From contig NZ_CP015109.1 of NCBI RefSeq assembly GCF_002082015.1, forward strand, positions 1,200,001 to 1,264,000: a stretch of 64,000 nt of DNA, in the 5' to 3' direction. Shown here piece after piece: positions 10,108 to 18,619 of the stretch. Position numbers and translations under genes: made by a program. The notes beneath the pieces are model-generated. The model did not search any database and had not been told where the DNA came from. It worked only from the letters and a program-made list of their open reading frames with translations. Source of the stretch: Sporosarcina ureae. GTDB taxonomy: Bacteria > Bacillota > Bacilli > Bacillales_A > Planococcaceae. Position 1 is the first letter of the stretch. Each line of letters starts with the position of its first letter.

Positions 10108-11091
10108 TTGGATACAGGCACACATATTGCTATGGGTGTTGCGATCAGTGGATTGGCTCTTGCTGATTCAACTGTAGCAACTGAACCTGCCACAATGGGC
10201 GCTGTATTTGCAGGTATTATGGTCGGTTCACTCATTCCTGATATAGATACAGTATTGAAACTTCGAAACAATGCTGTCTATTTACGTAATCACCGCGGTA
10301 TTACGCATTCGGTTCCAGCTGTTATGCTGTGGCCTTTGCTAATTTCCATACTATTGACTTTCATTGTTCCTGGAGCAAGTTTCTTTCACGTCTGGGCTTG
10401 GACATTTTTAGCTGTGTTCACCCATGTATTTGTTGATATTTTCAATTCATATGGGACACAAGCGCTTCGTCCATTCTCCCATAAATGGGTAGCCATAGGG
10501 GTCATCAATACATTTGATCCTATTATATTTGGTCTCCATGTAATTGCTATCCTAGCATGGGTGTTCGGTGCAGATCCTGTCTTCACGATGTCCATATTAT
10601 ATGTCGTCATCTTCTTCTATTACCTATTGCGATTTGCCGTTAAGAGCGCAGTGAAAAACGCAGTCAAGAAGACGATTCCAAACGCGACGCATATATTTAC
10701 TGCACCTACGATGAACTTCTTTCAGTGGCGAGTTGCTGCCACGACAGATGTTTACCATTATGTAGGACGAGCATACGGACGTTCCATTACCATTTACGAA
10801 CGATTCGAACGTGAAGTGATGCCAATGTCGCCTCAAGTTGAAGTAGCACTAGAAGATCCAAACATGCAGGCTTTCACTTCGTTTTCACCGCTTTATCGCT
10901 GGTCGATTTCGGAAGAAGGACATATCTATGAAGTTCGCTTAATTGATTTGCGTTATCGAAGCAAGGGGTATTATCCATTCGTTGCAGTCGCACATGTCAA
11001 TGAAGACTTAGAAGTAGTCAACTCTTATACAGGATGGATTTTCTCAGAAGAGAAACTACGTAAAAAGCTTAATTTTGCCCCAAATAACTAA
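10108..11091 (+). CDS. yfhP: YfhP-like membrane-bound metal-dependent hydrolase (YdjM/DUF457 family)
   Basis: 327 residues from a TTG start at 10108, seven bases after AAAGGAG. Several membrane helices fill the first two thirds. Candidate metal ligands of the LexA-inducible YdjM family are visible: MDTGTH at the N terminus, PDIDTV near residue 47, NHRGITHS near 63 and FTHVFVDIFNSYGT near 105. The C-terminal 100 residues are soluble. The activity of the family is unproven. It is divergent from mutY, as in B. subtilis. Confidence 0.85.
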   Translation: MDTGTHIAMGVAISGLALADSTVATEPATMGAVFAGIMVGSLIPDIDTVLKLRNNAVYLRNHRGITHSVPAVMLWPLLISILLTFIVPGASFFHVWAWTFLAVFTHVFVDIFNSYGTQALRPFSHKWVAIGVINTFDPIIFGLHVIAILAWVFGADPVFTMSILYVVIFFYYLLRFAVKSAVKNAVKKTIPNATHIFTAPTMNFFQWRVAATTDVYHYVGRAYGRSITIYERFEREVMPMSPQVEVALEDPNMQAFTSFSPLYRWSISEEGHIYEVRLIDLRYRSKGYYPFVAVAHVNEDLEVVNSYTGWIFSEEKLRKKLNFAPNN

Positions 11092-11127
11092 AGAACGTTC
11101 GTGCATAGTGCACGAGCGCTCTTTTTT
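11092..11127. terminator. Bidirectional terminator between yfhP and yfhH
   Basis: Imperfect 14-base stem 11091-11104 / 11109-11122 with loop ATA or similar, flanked by an A/T tract on each side, between convergent genes. Confidence 0.75.
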
Positions 11128-11129
11128 GT

Positions 11130-11462
11130 TTATTTACCGCTTTTTATATTTTTTAACATAGCAAGCGGCAAAGCTTCTTCAGCCTTCTCGCCACCTAAGC
11201 GATAACCCCATGCGAACAATCCTTTAAGGTAGTCTACTTGAAAGAAAACCCCATCGTCTCCTTCAATCCGGTACATCTCACCTGGTTTAATAGTAGCGGG
11301 ATCTACCAGATATGACTGTACAAGAGTCGCTTTTCTTTGGTGAACTGCATATTCACTAATCATCCCCATTTGTTCAGCTTTACGTGCTTTCTCCATTAGG
11401 TTAGCGATTTCACTACGCAATTCATTTTCATTCATTTCACTATAATGTTTTTCAGTATCCAT
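11130..11462 (-). CDS. yfhH: YfhH family protein (DUF1811)
   Basis: 110 residues from ATG 11462, about nine bases after AAAGGA. An N-terminal helical hairpin (charged, about residues 10-45) precedes a small beta-rich domain containing PGEMYRIEG and FAWGYR. The function is unknown. The start lies inside the recX end (stop at 11452), so the two are translationally coupled. Synteny with B. subtilis recX-yfhH supports the call. Confidence 0.85.
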   Translation of the reverse strand: MDTEKHYSEMNENELRSEIANLMEKARKAEQMGMISEYAVHQRKATLVQSYLVDPATIKPGEMYRIEGDDGVFFQVDYLKGLFAWGYRLGGEKAEEALPLAMLKNIKSGK

Positions 11463-12264
11463 TTTCTTCATTCCTTTTCTGTTCAATAAATTGATCGATT
11501 TGACTAAGCGGAATTCCTTTTTGATACATAGATTGCTTCACACGTTGTCTAAGATCGGATCCTGAGTATTTACTTTGGTATCGTCTCCATGCTTTTTCAC
11601 CGAATGTAGACGTGATATCAGACCACTCCTCCTCATCACGTTCGATTGTCACATTGCTGAGAACTTCCGATATTTGTTGATAGGAAAATCCCTTTCTCGC
11701 CAATGTATTTTGAATTTTTTGCTTTACTTGTGCAGGAGGCTGTGAATTATTCGAACGAATGGTCTTTTCGGCCAACTTCATGGCATTAGCCATTTGATCT
11801 TCCATTGTATATTCCTCCAATGCTTGAGTTTGCAGTTCTTTGGGTATACCTTTCTTATAGAGAGATTGCTGAATAGCTCTCGGACCTTTTAACGTGCTAT
11901 TTTTTTCTGTACGAACAAGAGCTTCCGAAAACGCTTCATCGTTCAAAAAGCCAAGTCGTTTTAATTTCACGATCGCTTCTAGAACAACGGCTTCTCCATA
12001 CTCTTTCTCAAGCAGCTTCTTTTTTACTTCCATTTCACTTCGCATTCGAAATGACAAAAAATGCAAGGCACGATTAAATGCTTTTTCAATTTGATCCGAA
12101 TAAACGATCTCGTCCTTAGACCAGTCGTCCAGCTCCATCCCTTTTGTGAGTTCAAATTTTACTAGGACTGATTCATGGACACTAAACGCATATTGTTCGT
12201 CAAGGAAAATATTGTAACGTTCGCTATCTCGTTTTTGTTGTGATATTTTGGTAATAAGCGGCAC
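11452..12264 (-). CDS. recX: Regulatory protein RecX
   Basis: 270 residues, the long form found in Bacillaceae. It consists of tandem three-helix repeats typical of RecX; the motif around RLGFLNDEAFSEALVR lies near residue 105. RecX binds RecA filaments and modulates strand exchange. The GTG start at 12264 follows AGGTGATGG. It overlaps yfhH downstream. Confidence 0.92.
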   Translation of the reverse strand: MPLITKISQQKRDSERYNIFLDEQYAFSVHESVLVKFELTKGMELDDWSKDEIVYSDQIEKAFNRALHFLSFRMRSEMEVKKKLLEKEYGEAVVLEAIVKLKRLGFLNDEAFSEALVRTEKNSTLKGPRAIQQSLYKKGIPKELQTQALEEYTMEDQMANAMKLAEKTIRSNNSQPPAQVKQKIQNTLARKGFSYQQISEVLSNVTIERDEEEWSDITSTFGEKAWRRYQSKYSGSDLRQRVKQSMYQKGIPLSQIDQFIEQKRNEENGY

Positions 12265-12357
12265 GTTTCCATCACCTACTTTATCTAAGTATACCGCTTC
12301 TTTCCGCGGTGGTCAGCAATAGTGTATTAATTTTCAAGAGAATGGAGGGAAACCATT

Positions 12358-13257
12358 ATGAGAGTGGTTATTACTGGAGGAACTGGATTCATTGGTACGA
12401 TCTTAACTGACAAGTTGAAGGAAAAAGGTCACGAAGTAGTCATCTTCACACGTAAACCTTCATCTAAACATGACGGAGTTCACTATATTCAATGGTTGAC
12501 AGATCACGCATCACCCGAGAATGAAGTGGGGCGAGTAGATGCATTCGTCAATTTAGCGGGAGTGTCCATTGATGACGGTCGTTGGTCTGAAGAACGAAAA
12601 AAGCAAATTTATGATAGCCGAATCACTGCTACACAAGAAGTGTTGCGTATCATGCGTACACTTCCTGATAAACCTCGAGTCTTGGTGAATGCAAGTGCAA
12701 TCGGCATTTACCCTACGTCGCTTACTGCTGAATATACAGAAGACTCTACTGCAGTCGGCAACGATTTTTTAGCCACAACCGTATATGACTGGGAAAAGCT
12801 TGCAGGACAAGCAAATGAAATAGGTGTACGAACTGTATGTACCCGTTTTGGTATTGTACTCGGTAAAGACGGCGGTGCACTGCCACTTATGAAGTTGCCT
12901 TATCAATTATTTGCCGGTGGTAAAATCGGTTCAGGCAACCAATGGTTTTCATGGGTGCATGTTGACGACCTAGCCAATGCCATTCTCTTCTCCATAGAGA
13001 GTGAAGACGTGAAAGGTCCCGTTAATGTAGTCGCACCGAGTCCTATGCATATGAATGCTTTTGGAAAAACAATTGGCAAAGTATTACACCGTCCACATTG
13101 GTTTCGCGTTCCAAGTTTTGCAATGAAAGCTGCATTGGGAGAAAAAAGTATCGTCGTTCTACAAGGTCAGCATGTAGTACCGGAAAAGCTACTGGCGAAC
13201 GGATTTACTTTTGATTACCCTTCATTACGACCAGCGCTTGAAAATCTATTACTATAA
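12358..13257 (+). CDS. yfhF: TIGR01777 family NAD-dependent epimerase-like protein (YfhF)
   Basis: 299 residues. N-terminal Rossmann motif GGTGFIG, then NLAGVSIDDGRW, and a conserved WFSWVHVDDLA near residue 200, typical of the YfhF/SulA-like branch of extended SDRs. A C-terminal DUF1731-like segment (FRVPSFAMKAALGE) follows. The substrate is unknown. TGGAGGG precedes the ATG. Divergent from recX as in B. subtilis. Confidence 0.88.
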   Translation: MRVVITGGTGFIGTILTDKLKEKGHEVVIFTRKPSSKHDGVHYIQWLTDHASPENEVGRVDAFVNLAGVSIDDGRWSEERKKQIYDSRITATQEVLRIMRTLPDKPRVLVNASAIGIYPTSLTAEYTEDSTAVGNDFLATTVYDWEKLAGQANEIGVRTVCTRFGIVLGKDGGALPLMKLPYQLFAGGKIGSGNQWFSWVHVDDLANAILFSIESEDVKGPVNVVAPSPMHMNAFGKTIGKVLHRPHWFRVPSFAMKAALGEKSIVVLQGQHVVPEKLLANGFTFDYPSLRPALENLLL

Positions 13258-13262
13258 CTTCG

Positions 13263-13304
13263 AATGTTTGTCATCACGTTTTTCGTTTTGACAAACATTT
13301 TTCA
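13263..13304 (+). terminator. Terminator after yfhF
   Basis: Eleven-base perfect stem AATGTTTGTCA (13263-13273) / TGACAAACATT (13289-13299) followed by TTTTC. Confidence 0.8.
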
Positions 13305-13319
13305 TTTTATTACATACAA
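13289..13319 (+). promoter_or_regulatory. Possible sigma-G promoter of pdaA
   Basis: TGACAA (13289-13294) and CATACAA (13313-13319) with an 18-base spacer resemble the forespore sigma-G elements TGAATA and CATACTA. In B. subtilis pdaA is forespore-expressed. The -35 overlaps the preceding terminator, so this is tentative. Confidence 0.35.
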
Positions 13320-13361
13320 AAAGCGGATCAGCACATCCTTAGTAAAAAGGAGTGATGCTTA

Positions 13362-14162
13362 ATGACTCATCATGTGTCAGGAATTTTACTGGCATCTTGT
13401 TTGCTAATTGTGGGAGTTGTGATGAACCCTTTCACTGTTCAAGCGGAAGCATTTCATTGGGGATTCAAGAAGGCTACTGAAGGAGTTCCCCCTTCTGCTG
13501 GAGCGGAACTGGATAAATTGCTGGATGATCACGGTGCAATCTATAAAGGGAAAGAAGATAAAAAAGTCGTTTATCTAACATTCGATAACGGATATGAGGC
13601 CGGCTACACGGAAAGCATTTTAGATACATTGAAAAAAGAGAAAGCTCCCGCCACATTTTTCTTAACAGGACATTATGTAAAAAGCGCCAGTGATATAGTA
13701 AAACGTATGGTGAAAGATGGTCATGGTATCGGAAATCATTCATACGATCATCCGAATATGGCGAATTTAACTGAGAAACAGATGGAAGATGAGTGGAAAA
13801 GGCTAGATGAAATTGTATATGCTACTACTGGTCAAAAAAGGACCATCTACACGAGGCCGCCAGAGGGGACATTTAACGCGAAGTTACTGCAAAAAGGGAA
13901 TGACCTCGGATATAGGCATATTTTCTGGTCCGTCGCATTCATTGACTGGCATCGGGACCAACGAAAAGGAAAAGCGTATGCCTATAACGAATTGATGAAT
14001 CAGCTGCACCCGGGTGCCGTCATTCTTATGCATACTGTGTCACCTGATAATGCAGAGGCACTTCCTGATTTCATTCGTGATGCCAAGAAGAAAGGCTATG
14101 AATTCCATTCGCTCGATCAGTTAGTAGAGGAATATGAGAAAGGAAATGCGATTACACAATAA
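13362..14162 (+). CDS. pdaA: Delta-lactam-forming N-acetylmuramic acid deacetylase PdaA
   Basis: 266 residues. A signal peptide spans about residues 1-28 (ending VQA-EA). The NodB polysaccharide deacetylase domain shows TFDNGYE with Asp75 and the PdaA-type Asn76 in place of the second Asp, metal ligands His126 and His130 in GNHSYDH, RPPEGTF, and HTVSP near the end. PdaA deacetylates muramic acid on the way to the muramic delta-lactam of spore cortex, needed for germination. AAGGAGTG precedes the ATG. Confidence 0.93.
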   Translation: MTHHVSGILLASCLLIVGVVMNPFTVQAEAFHWGFKKATEGVPPSAGAELDKLLDDHGAIYKGKEDKKVVYLTFDNGYEAGYTESILDTLKKEKAPATFFLTGHYVKSASDIVKRMVKDGHGIGNHSYDHPNMANLTEKQMEDEWKRLDEIVYATTGQKRTIYTRPPEGTFNAKLLQKGNDLGYRHIFWSVAFIDWHRDQRKGKAYAYNELMNQLHPGAVILMHTVSPDNAEALPDFIRDAKKKGYEFHSLDQLVEEYEKGNAITQ

Positions 14163-14164
14163 AT

Positions 14165-14209
14165 TAGAGACCTTATCTGTATATTCACTTCTAACAGATA
14201 AGGTCTCTA
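14165..14209. terminator. Long inverted repeat, probable terminator after pdaA
   Basis: Sixteen-base perfect stem TAGAGACCTTATCTGT (14165-14180) / ACAGATAAGGTCTCTA (14194-14209), loop of 13. The downstream T run is weak on both strands, but the stem is strong and sits four bases after the pdaA stop. Confidence 0.7.
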
Positions 14210-14358
14210 CTTATTTGATTCGTCTTCAGTTTGCATATTTACATTCGTAGTTATCCAACGTTTTTTCCGATGTTGGATTGTTACGGATCCCCTCCTTCGT
14301 TGTTATGTGTCTAGGATTCGATTCGTCTCTATAACTACGACCTCCTTTTCTTTTGAAT
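14165..14358 (-). ncRNA. Candidate minus-strand small RNA between pdaA and the SE1561-family gene
   Basis: This 350-base stretch has no gene on the plus strand. The minus strand carries TTTACA (14393-14388), a 17-base spacer ending TGG and TATAGT (14370-14365), an extended -10 promoter. The predicted RNA holds a 9-bp outer stem (14331-14339 with 14246-14254) enclosing a 6-7-bp hairpin (around 14254-14277) and two SD-like purine tracts, then ends at the 16-bp stem at 14165-14209. No start codon stands at a suitable distance from either SD-like tract, so a non-coding or leader RNA is more likely than a gene. No known RNA family recognised. Confidence 0.35.
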
Positions 14359-14515
14359 AAATTAACTATACCAACTATTCTTACAATTGTAAAGTGTTTT
14401 AATGAAAAATCTACTATTTTCTTTTTCTTTCACCATTTACTATATGCACAACAAAATCAGATTGAAAAAGAGAGTGTTTTCATATACGATATCAATGATA
14501 GAAAGAGGTGTACGT

Positions 14516-14686
14516 ATGGATAACTCACAGAATAATGAACAAGTCATCGAACTGAAAAACCGATTCAATCAATTCATCGAAACATTGGAAGCGATTGAGC
14601 CAGAACACACGGACCTCCAGGATATAGATCGTCTGATCATGTTACTCGATGAATTAGAAGATCAGATGGATAGTTCGAAAAAATAA
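14516..14686 (+). CDS. SE1561-family small protein
   Basis: 56 residues from ATG 14516, five bases after AGAGGTG. A longer frame to 14402 has no ribosome site. The protein is acidic and helical, with EHTDLQDIDRLIMLLDELE, resembling the small SE1561 family of Bacillus and Staphylococcus. Function unknown. TTGAAA (14462-14467) and TACGAT (14485-14490) give a possible promoter. The fumarase gene follows 24 bases later and may be cotranscribed. Confidence 0.65.
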   Translation: MDNSQNNEQVIELKNRFNQFIETLEAIEPEHTDLQDIDRLIMLLDELEDQMDSSKK

Positions 14687-14710
14687 CATATACTAACGGG
14701 GGATTTTGAG

Positions 14711-16243
14711 ATGTACATAGAGACAATTGAGAAGAGTATATATGAACTGGTTTGCGAAACGTCTACAAACCTACCAAAAGACGTTCGACGTGCAATCCTT
14801 TCAGCCAAGGAAAAAGAGAATAAAGGAACAAGCGCTGCAATGAGTTTGGATACGATTGCAAATAATATTAATATGGCTGATGATAAGTTATCTCCTATTT
14901 GTCAAGATACAGGCCTTCCTACATTCAAAATTAAAACACCAATCGGAGTAAACCAATTGGAAATCAAAGCTGCAATTGTACGTGCTTTGGAGTTAGCTAC
15001 AGAAAAAGGAAAACTTCGTCCGAACGCTGTAGATTCTTTGACTGGCGATAATAGCGGCAATAACTTAGGTATCGGCCTACCCGTTGTAAAGTTTGAGCAA
15101 TGGGAAGAAGAGTATATAGAAGTAAAACTAATCTTAAAAGGCGGCGGATGTGAAAACAAAAACATCCAATACAGCCTACCTACCGAATTGGAAGGTCTTG
15201 GTCGTGCAGGACGCGATTTAGATGGTATTCGTAAGTGTATCCTTCACTCAGTTTACCAAGCACAAGGACAAGGTTGTTCTGCCGGGTTTATCGGTGTTGG
15301 AATCGGCGGCGACCGTTCATCTGGATATGATCTGGCGAAAGAACAACTTTTCCGTGATGTAACAGACGTTAATCCAATTCCCGAACTTGCAAAATTAGAA
15401 GAGTATGTATTGGAGAAAGCCAACCTTCTTGGAATCGGGACAATGGGCTTCGGTGGTGAAGCAACTTTACTGGGATGTAAAATCGGTGTCATGCATCGTA
15501 TTCCGGCAAGCTTCTACGTATCCGTCGCCTATAACTGTTGGGCATATCGCCGTATGGCGGTGAACATTAATGCAAAAACTGGTGAAATCATGGATTGGCA
15601 TTATAATGAAGGCGAGAAAATTGCTTTTGAACAACCAGCTGAAGAAGCAAAATCTACTGCACGTATTGTACATCTACAAGCACCTATTTCAGAAGAAGAC
15701 GTTCGTGACCTTCATGTTGGTGACGTAGTAAAAATTTCAGGACGTATATATACAGGTCGCGATGCAATTCATAAGCATTTAATGGATAACGAAGCCCCTG
15801 TTGATTTGAATGGTCAAGTCATCTATCACTGCGGACCGGTTGTTCTAAAGAACGATGAAGGCAAGTATGAGATTAAAGCAGCGGGTCCAACGACTTCTAT
15901 GCGTGAAGAGCCGTACCAAGGCGATATCATGAAGAAGTTCGGTATCCGCGCAGTGATTGGTAAAGGCGGAATGGGACCCAAAACACTTGCAGCTCTTAAA
16001 GAGCATGGCGGCGTGTATTTGAATGGCATCGGTGGCGCAGCACAGTATTATGCTGACTGTATTAAAGAGGTAGAAGGCGTAGATTTGCTGGAGTTCGGTA
16101 TTCCCGAAGCACTATGGCATTTACGCGTTGAGGACTTCACAGCAGTCGTAACAATGGACTCACACGGTAACAGTCTGCATGCTGATATTGACAAGTCATC
16201 ACTCGAAAAACTCTCCCAGTTTAAAGAAAAAGTATTCAACTAA
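14711..16243 (+). CDS. fumA: Class I (iron-sulfur) fumarate hydratase
   Basis: 510 residues, alpha and beta parts fused. Candidate cluster cysteines stand in SPICQDTGLP (Cys64), GGGCENKN and LLGCKIG. The beta half contains GRIYTGRDAIHKH and the catalytic-loop-like TTSMRE. It interconverts fumarate and malate in the TCA cycle. B. subtilis uses the unrelated class II CitG, so this oxygen-sensitive type is a notable choice beside peroxide and iron control genes. GGGGGAT precedes the ATG. A terminator follows. Confidence 0.93.
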   Translation: MYIETIEKSIYELVCETSTNLPKDVRRAILSAKEKENKGTSAAMSLDTIANNINMADDKLSPICQDTGLPTFKIKTPIGVNQLEIKAAIVRALELATEKGKLRPNAVDSLTGDNSGNNLGIGLPVVKFEQWEEEYIEVKLILKGGGCENKNIQYSLPTELEGLGRAGRDLDGIRKCILHSVYQAQGQGCSAGFIGVGIGGDRSSGYDLAKEQLFRDVTDVNPIPELAKLEEYVLEKANLLGIGTMGFGGEATLLGCKIGVMHRIPASFYVSVAYNCWAYRRMAVNINAKTGEIMDWHYNEGEKIAFEQPAEEAKSTARIVHLQAPISEEDVRDLHVGDVVKISGRIYTGRDAIHKHLMDNEAPVDLNGQVIYHCGPVVLKNDEGKYEIKAAGPTTSMREEPYQGDIMKKFGIRAVIGKGGMGPKTLAALKEHGGVYLNGIGGAAQYYADCIKEVEGVDLLEFGIPEALWHLRVEDFTAVVTMDSHGNSLHADIDKSSLEKLSQFKEKVFN

Positions 16244-16249
16244 TAAGCA

Positions 16250-16284
16250 AGCAGCGAATGAGAACTTTCACTCGCTGCTTTTTT
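16250..16284 (+). terminator. Terminator after fumarase
   Basis: Stem AGCAGCGAATGA / TCACTCGCTGCT with a short loop, followed by TTTTTT. Confidence 0.8.
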
Positions 16285-16635
16285 GAATACATTGACCGAC
16301 TAGCGATGAGCCGACTAAAAGAGCGGCCTATCGCTACTTCTCCAAACGTGTCTGCCTAGAGCGAAAGGCGTAACAAAGCATAGCTTTTGCGAGCATAAGC
16401 GGAGTGTCGGAGCACATTTTTGCACGAAAAATCCCCTCCATTGACACTACTGTATGTACTAACCTTTATACCTTTTTACCCAATTTACTTTAATTAGCCA
16501 TTTAAGTAACACTTCTCATTGAGAAATGATATACTGTAGATAATAACTATTACAACTTCATATTCATTCTATTTTGATGCCCAAAAAGTCGATTCTACAA
16601 CTGTAGAGTCGACTTTGCTGCTTTAATAAGAGATT
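16285..16635. other. Gene-free stretch with GC-richer structured island
   Basis: No credible gene. 16300-16430 is richer in GC than its surroundings and holds GCGAT...ATCGC and other short inverted repeats with recurrent GAGCG/AAGCG words; it looks like a degenerate intergenic repeat. 16576-16605 holds a 14-bp hairpin (one G-U) with a two-base loop. A TATACT at 16530-16535 could be a -10 element. Confidence 0.4.
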
Positions 16636-16656
16636 TGAAATTGAAACTCATTATCA
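16636..16656. promoter_or_regulatory. Fur/Per-type operator upstream of the P-type ATPase gene
   Basis: A 21-base site matches the Fur-box consensus TGATAATGATAATCATTATCA at 17 of 21 positions, with the right half (TCATTATCA) perfect. It ends four bases before the ribosome-binding site at 16661. Whether Fur or PerR binds cannot be settled from sequence. Confidence 0.7.
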
Positions 16657-16672
16657 ATTAGGAGGAGATTAC

Positions 16673-18577
16673 ATGACAACACTTGCAAAAGAACAATCGG
16701 AACACACGGTTGACTGGTCTGCGCGTCTGGAATTGATTGCGGCTATATTATCAGGGGTTATCATACTTGCTGCATGGATTTTAGGTAAAAACGGCACAGA
16801 ATCTTTTTCTGTTACGCTGTATATCATAGCGTTTCTGATCGGCGGTTACGCTAAGGCCAAGGAAGGTATTGAAGAAACGATAGCCAATAAAGAACTTAAC
16901 GTTGAAATGCTCATGATTTTTGCAGCTATTGGTTCAGGTATTATCGGATACTGGGCTGAAGGTGCAATCCTGATTTTCATCTTCGCAATTAGCGGTGCAC
17001 TAGAAACCTATACACTCAATAAAAGCCATAAAGAAATCTCTTCTTTAATGGAATTGCAGCCTGAGGAAGCATGGCTAATCCTTGAAGACGGCAGTGAGAA
17101 AAAGGTATCTACAGACTCATTATCGATTGGCTCTATATTGCTCGTTAAACCAGGCGAACGTATTCCGGTCGATGGTAAAGTAGTAAGCGGGATCACTTCG
17201 ATTGATATGTCAGCCATTAACGGTGAATCTATTCCGGTGACAAAACAGGAAAATGATGAACTATTTGCAGGAACTGTTAATATTAGCGGCGCGATTCGCA
17301 TGACCATGACGAAACCAAGTTCTGAGACGTTATTCCAGAAAATTATTACGATGGTGCAAAACGCACAAAGTGAAAAGTCTCCTTCTCAACAATTTATCGA
17401 GCGCTTTGAAGGATCTTACGTGAAAATTGTACTAGCAGCAGTTGTCATTATGATGTTCTTACCCCACTTTTTATTTAACTGGGACTGGACTACAACATTC
17501 TACCGTGCAATCGTCTTGTTAGTTGTTGCCTCCCCTTGTGCGTTAATGGCCTCGATTATGCCTGCTACGCTAGCCGCTGTTTCTAACGGTGCTAGAAAAG
17601 GGGTATTATTTAAAGGTGGTGTTCACCTAGAACACCTAAGTACATTACAAGCATTCGCTTTTGATAAAACAGGTACTTTGACTACTGGGAAACCCGTTGT
17701 GATGGATTTTATCGTTCGGGAAGGTACGGATATGAAGGAAACGCTTGCTTTATTTGCAGGTGCGGAATCCCTATCCAATCACCCGTTGGCAAAAGCAATT
17801 ATCAATTACGCCCAGGATCATGGCGTTGAACCTGAGCGAAATCTTCATATTGAAGACGTCCCTGGATTTGGTATCAAAGCAGAAACCGGCCAAGGAGAGA
17901 TTCTAATTGGAAATCCAAAATTTATCGGGGAAGAATTAGTGGAAGATTTCCAAGACAATGTTGCAGTATCGCTTGCGAATGAAGGTAAAACGGTCATTTT
18001 CATGAGAGATGAACAAGGAATAGTAGCGCTAGCTGCTTTACAGGATACTTTGCGACAAGAAGCTATTTCTGCAATTAAATCGCTACAATCTTTAGGGCTT
18101 CGTACTGTTATGTTAACTGGCGACAATGAAAAGACCGCTCATGCAATCGCAAATGAAGTAGGTGTCGATACGTACGTTGCAGAATGTTTACCAGAAGAGA
18201 AAGTCGTTCAGCTTAAGCATTTATTGAAAGAATACGGTACGGTCGGCATGGTAGGAGACGGGATTAATGACGCACCTGCTCTAGCTACTGCTACTTCTGG
18301 CATCGCGATGGGTGAAGGTACAGATGTGGCGCTAGAGACAGCTGATGTTGTACTCATGCAAAATGACTTGAATCGCTTATCTTACACCATTAAGCTTTCA
18401 AGAAAAATGCAGCGAATCGTTAAACAAAATGTATTCTTTTCAATTGCTGTCATCTCGATCCTCATTATCGCAAACTTCATGCAAGTAGTCGATTTGCCAC
18501 TTGGCGTAATTGGACACGAAGGAAGTACGATTTTGGTTATATTAAATGGTTTACGGATGCTTAATAAAATAGAATAA
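16673..18577 (+). CDS. pfeT: P1B-type metal ATPase, PfeT/FrvA-like Fe(II) efflux pump
   Basis: 634 residues without an N-terminal heavy-metal-binding domain. Seen: SPC membrane motif (Ser287-Pro288-Cys289, ASPCALMAS), phosphorylation site Asp331 in DKTGTLT, SNHPLA and MVGDGINDAPAL. The last helix carries HEGSTILVILNGLR, a signature of the PfeT (formerly ZosA) / FrvA group, which exports ferrous iron and is induced by PerR/Fur. GGAGGAG precedes the ATG and a Fur/Per-type box stands in front of that. A Zn/Cd pump (CadA) is the alternative. Confidence 0.8.
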   Translation: MTTLAKEQSEHTVDWSARLELIAAILSGVIILAAWILGKNGTESFSVTLYIIAFLIGGYAKAKEGIEETIANKELNVEMLMIFAAIGSGIIGYWAEGAILIFIFAISGALETYTLNKSHKEISSLMELQPEEAWLILEDGSEKKVSTDSLSIGSILLVKPGERIPVDGKVVSGITSIDMSAINGESIPVTKQENDELFAGTVNISGAIRMTMTKPSSETLFQKIITMVQNAQSEKSPSQQFIERFEGSYVKIVLAAVVIMMFLPHFLFNWDWTTTFYRAIVLLVVASPCALMASIMPATLAAVSNGARKGVLFKGGVHLEHLSTLQAFAFDKTGTLTTGKPVVMDFIVREGTDMKETLALFAGAESLSNHPLAKAIINYAQDHGVEPERNLHIEDVPGFGIKAETGQGEILIGNPKFIGEELVEDFQDNVAVSLANEGKTVIFMRDEQGIVALAALQDTLRQEAISAIKSLQSLGLRTVMLTGDNEKTAHAIANEVGVDTYVAECLPEEKVVQLKHLLKEYGTVGMVGDGINDAPALATATSGIAMGEGTDVALETADVVLMQNDLNRLSYTIKLSRKMQRIVKQNVFFSIAVISILIIANFMQVVDLPLGVIGHEGSTILVILNGLRMLNKIE

Positions 18578-18580
18578 ATA

Positions 18581-18617
18581 AAAAAAGTGAAGAAAGGAAA
18601 ACCTTCTTCACTTTTTT
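18581..18617. terminator. Bidirectional terminator between pfeT and yihY-family gene
   Basis: Sixteen-base stem with one bulge, AAAAAAGTGAAGAA... (18581-18597) / 18602-18617, A run on one side and T run on the other. Confidence 0.85.
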
Positions 18618-18619
18618 AT

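Noticed and set aside
14210..14300. Small protein gene on the minus strand after GAAGGAGG
   Set aside because: No ATG, GTG or TTG at a usable distance from either SD-like tract.
14402..14515. N-terminal extension of the SE1561-family gene
   Set aside because: No ribosome site and a composition unlike the rest; AGAGGTG fits ATG 14516.
16576..16605. Hairpin before pfeT as an attenuator
   Set aside because: Good stem but no T run, and no alternative pairing partner seen; control by the Fur/Per box is enough.
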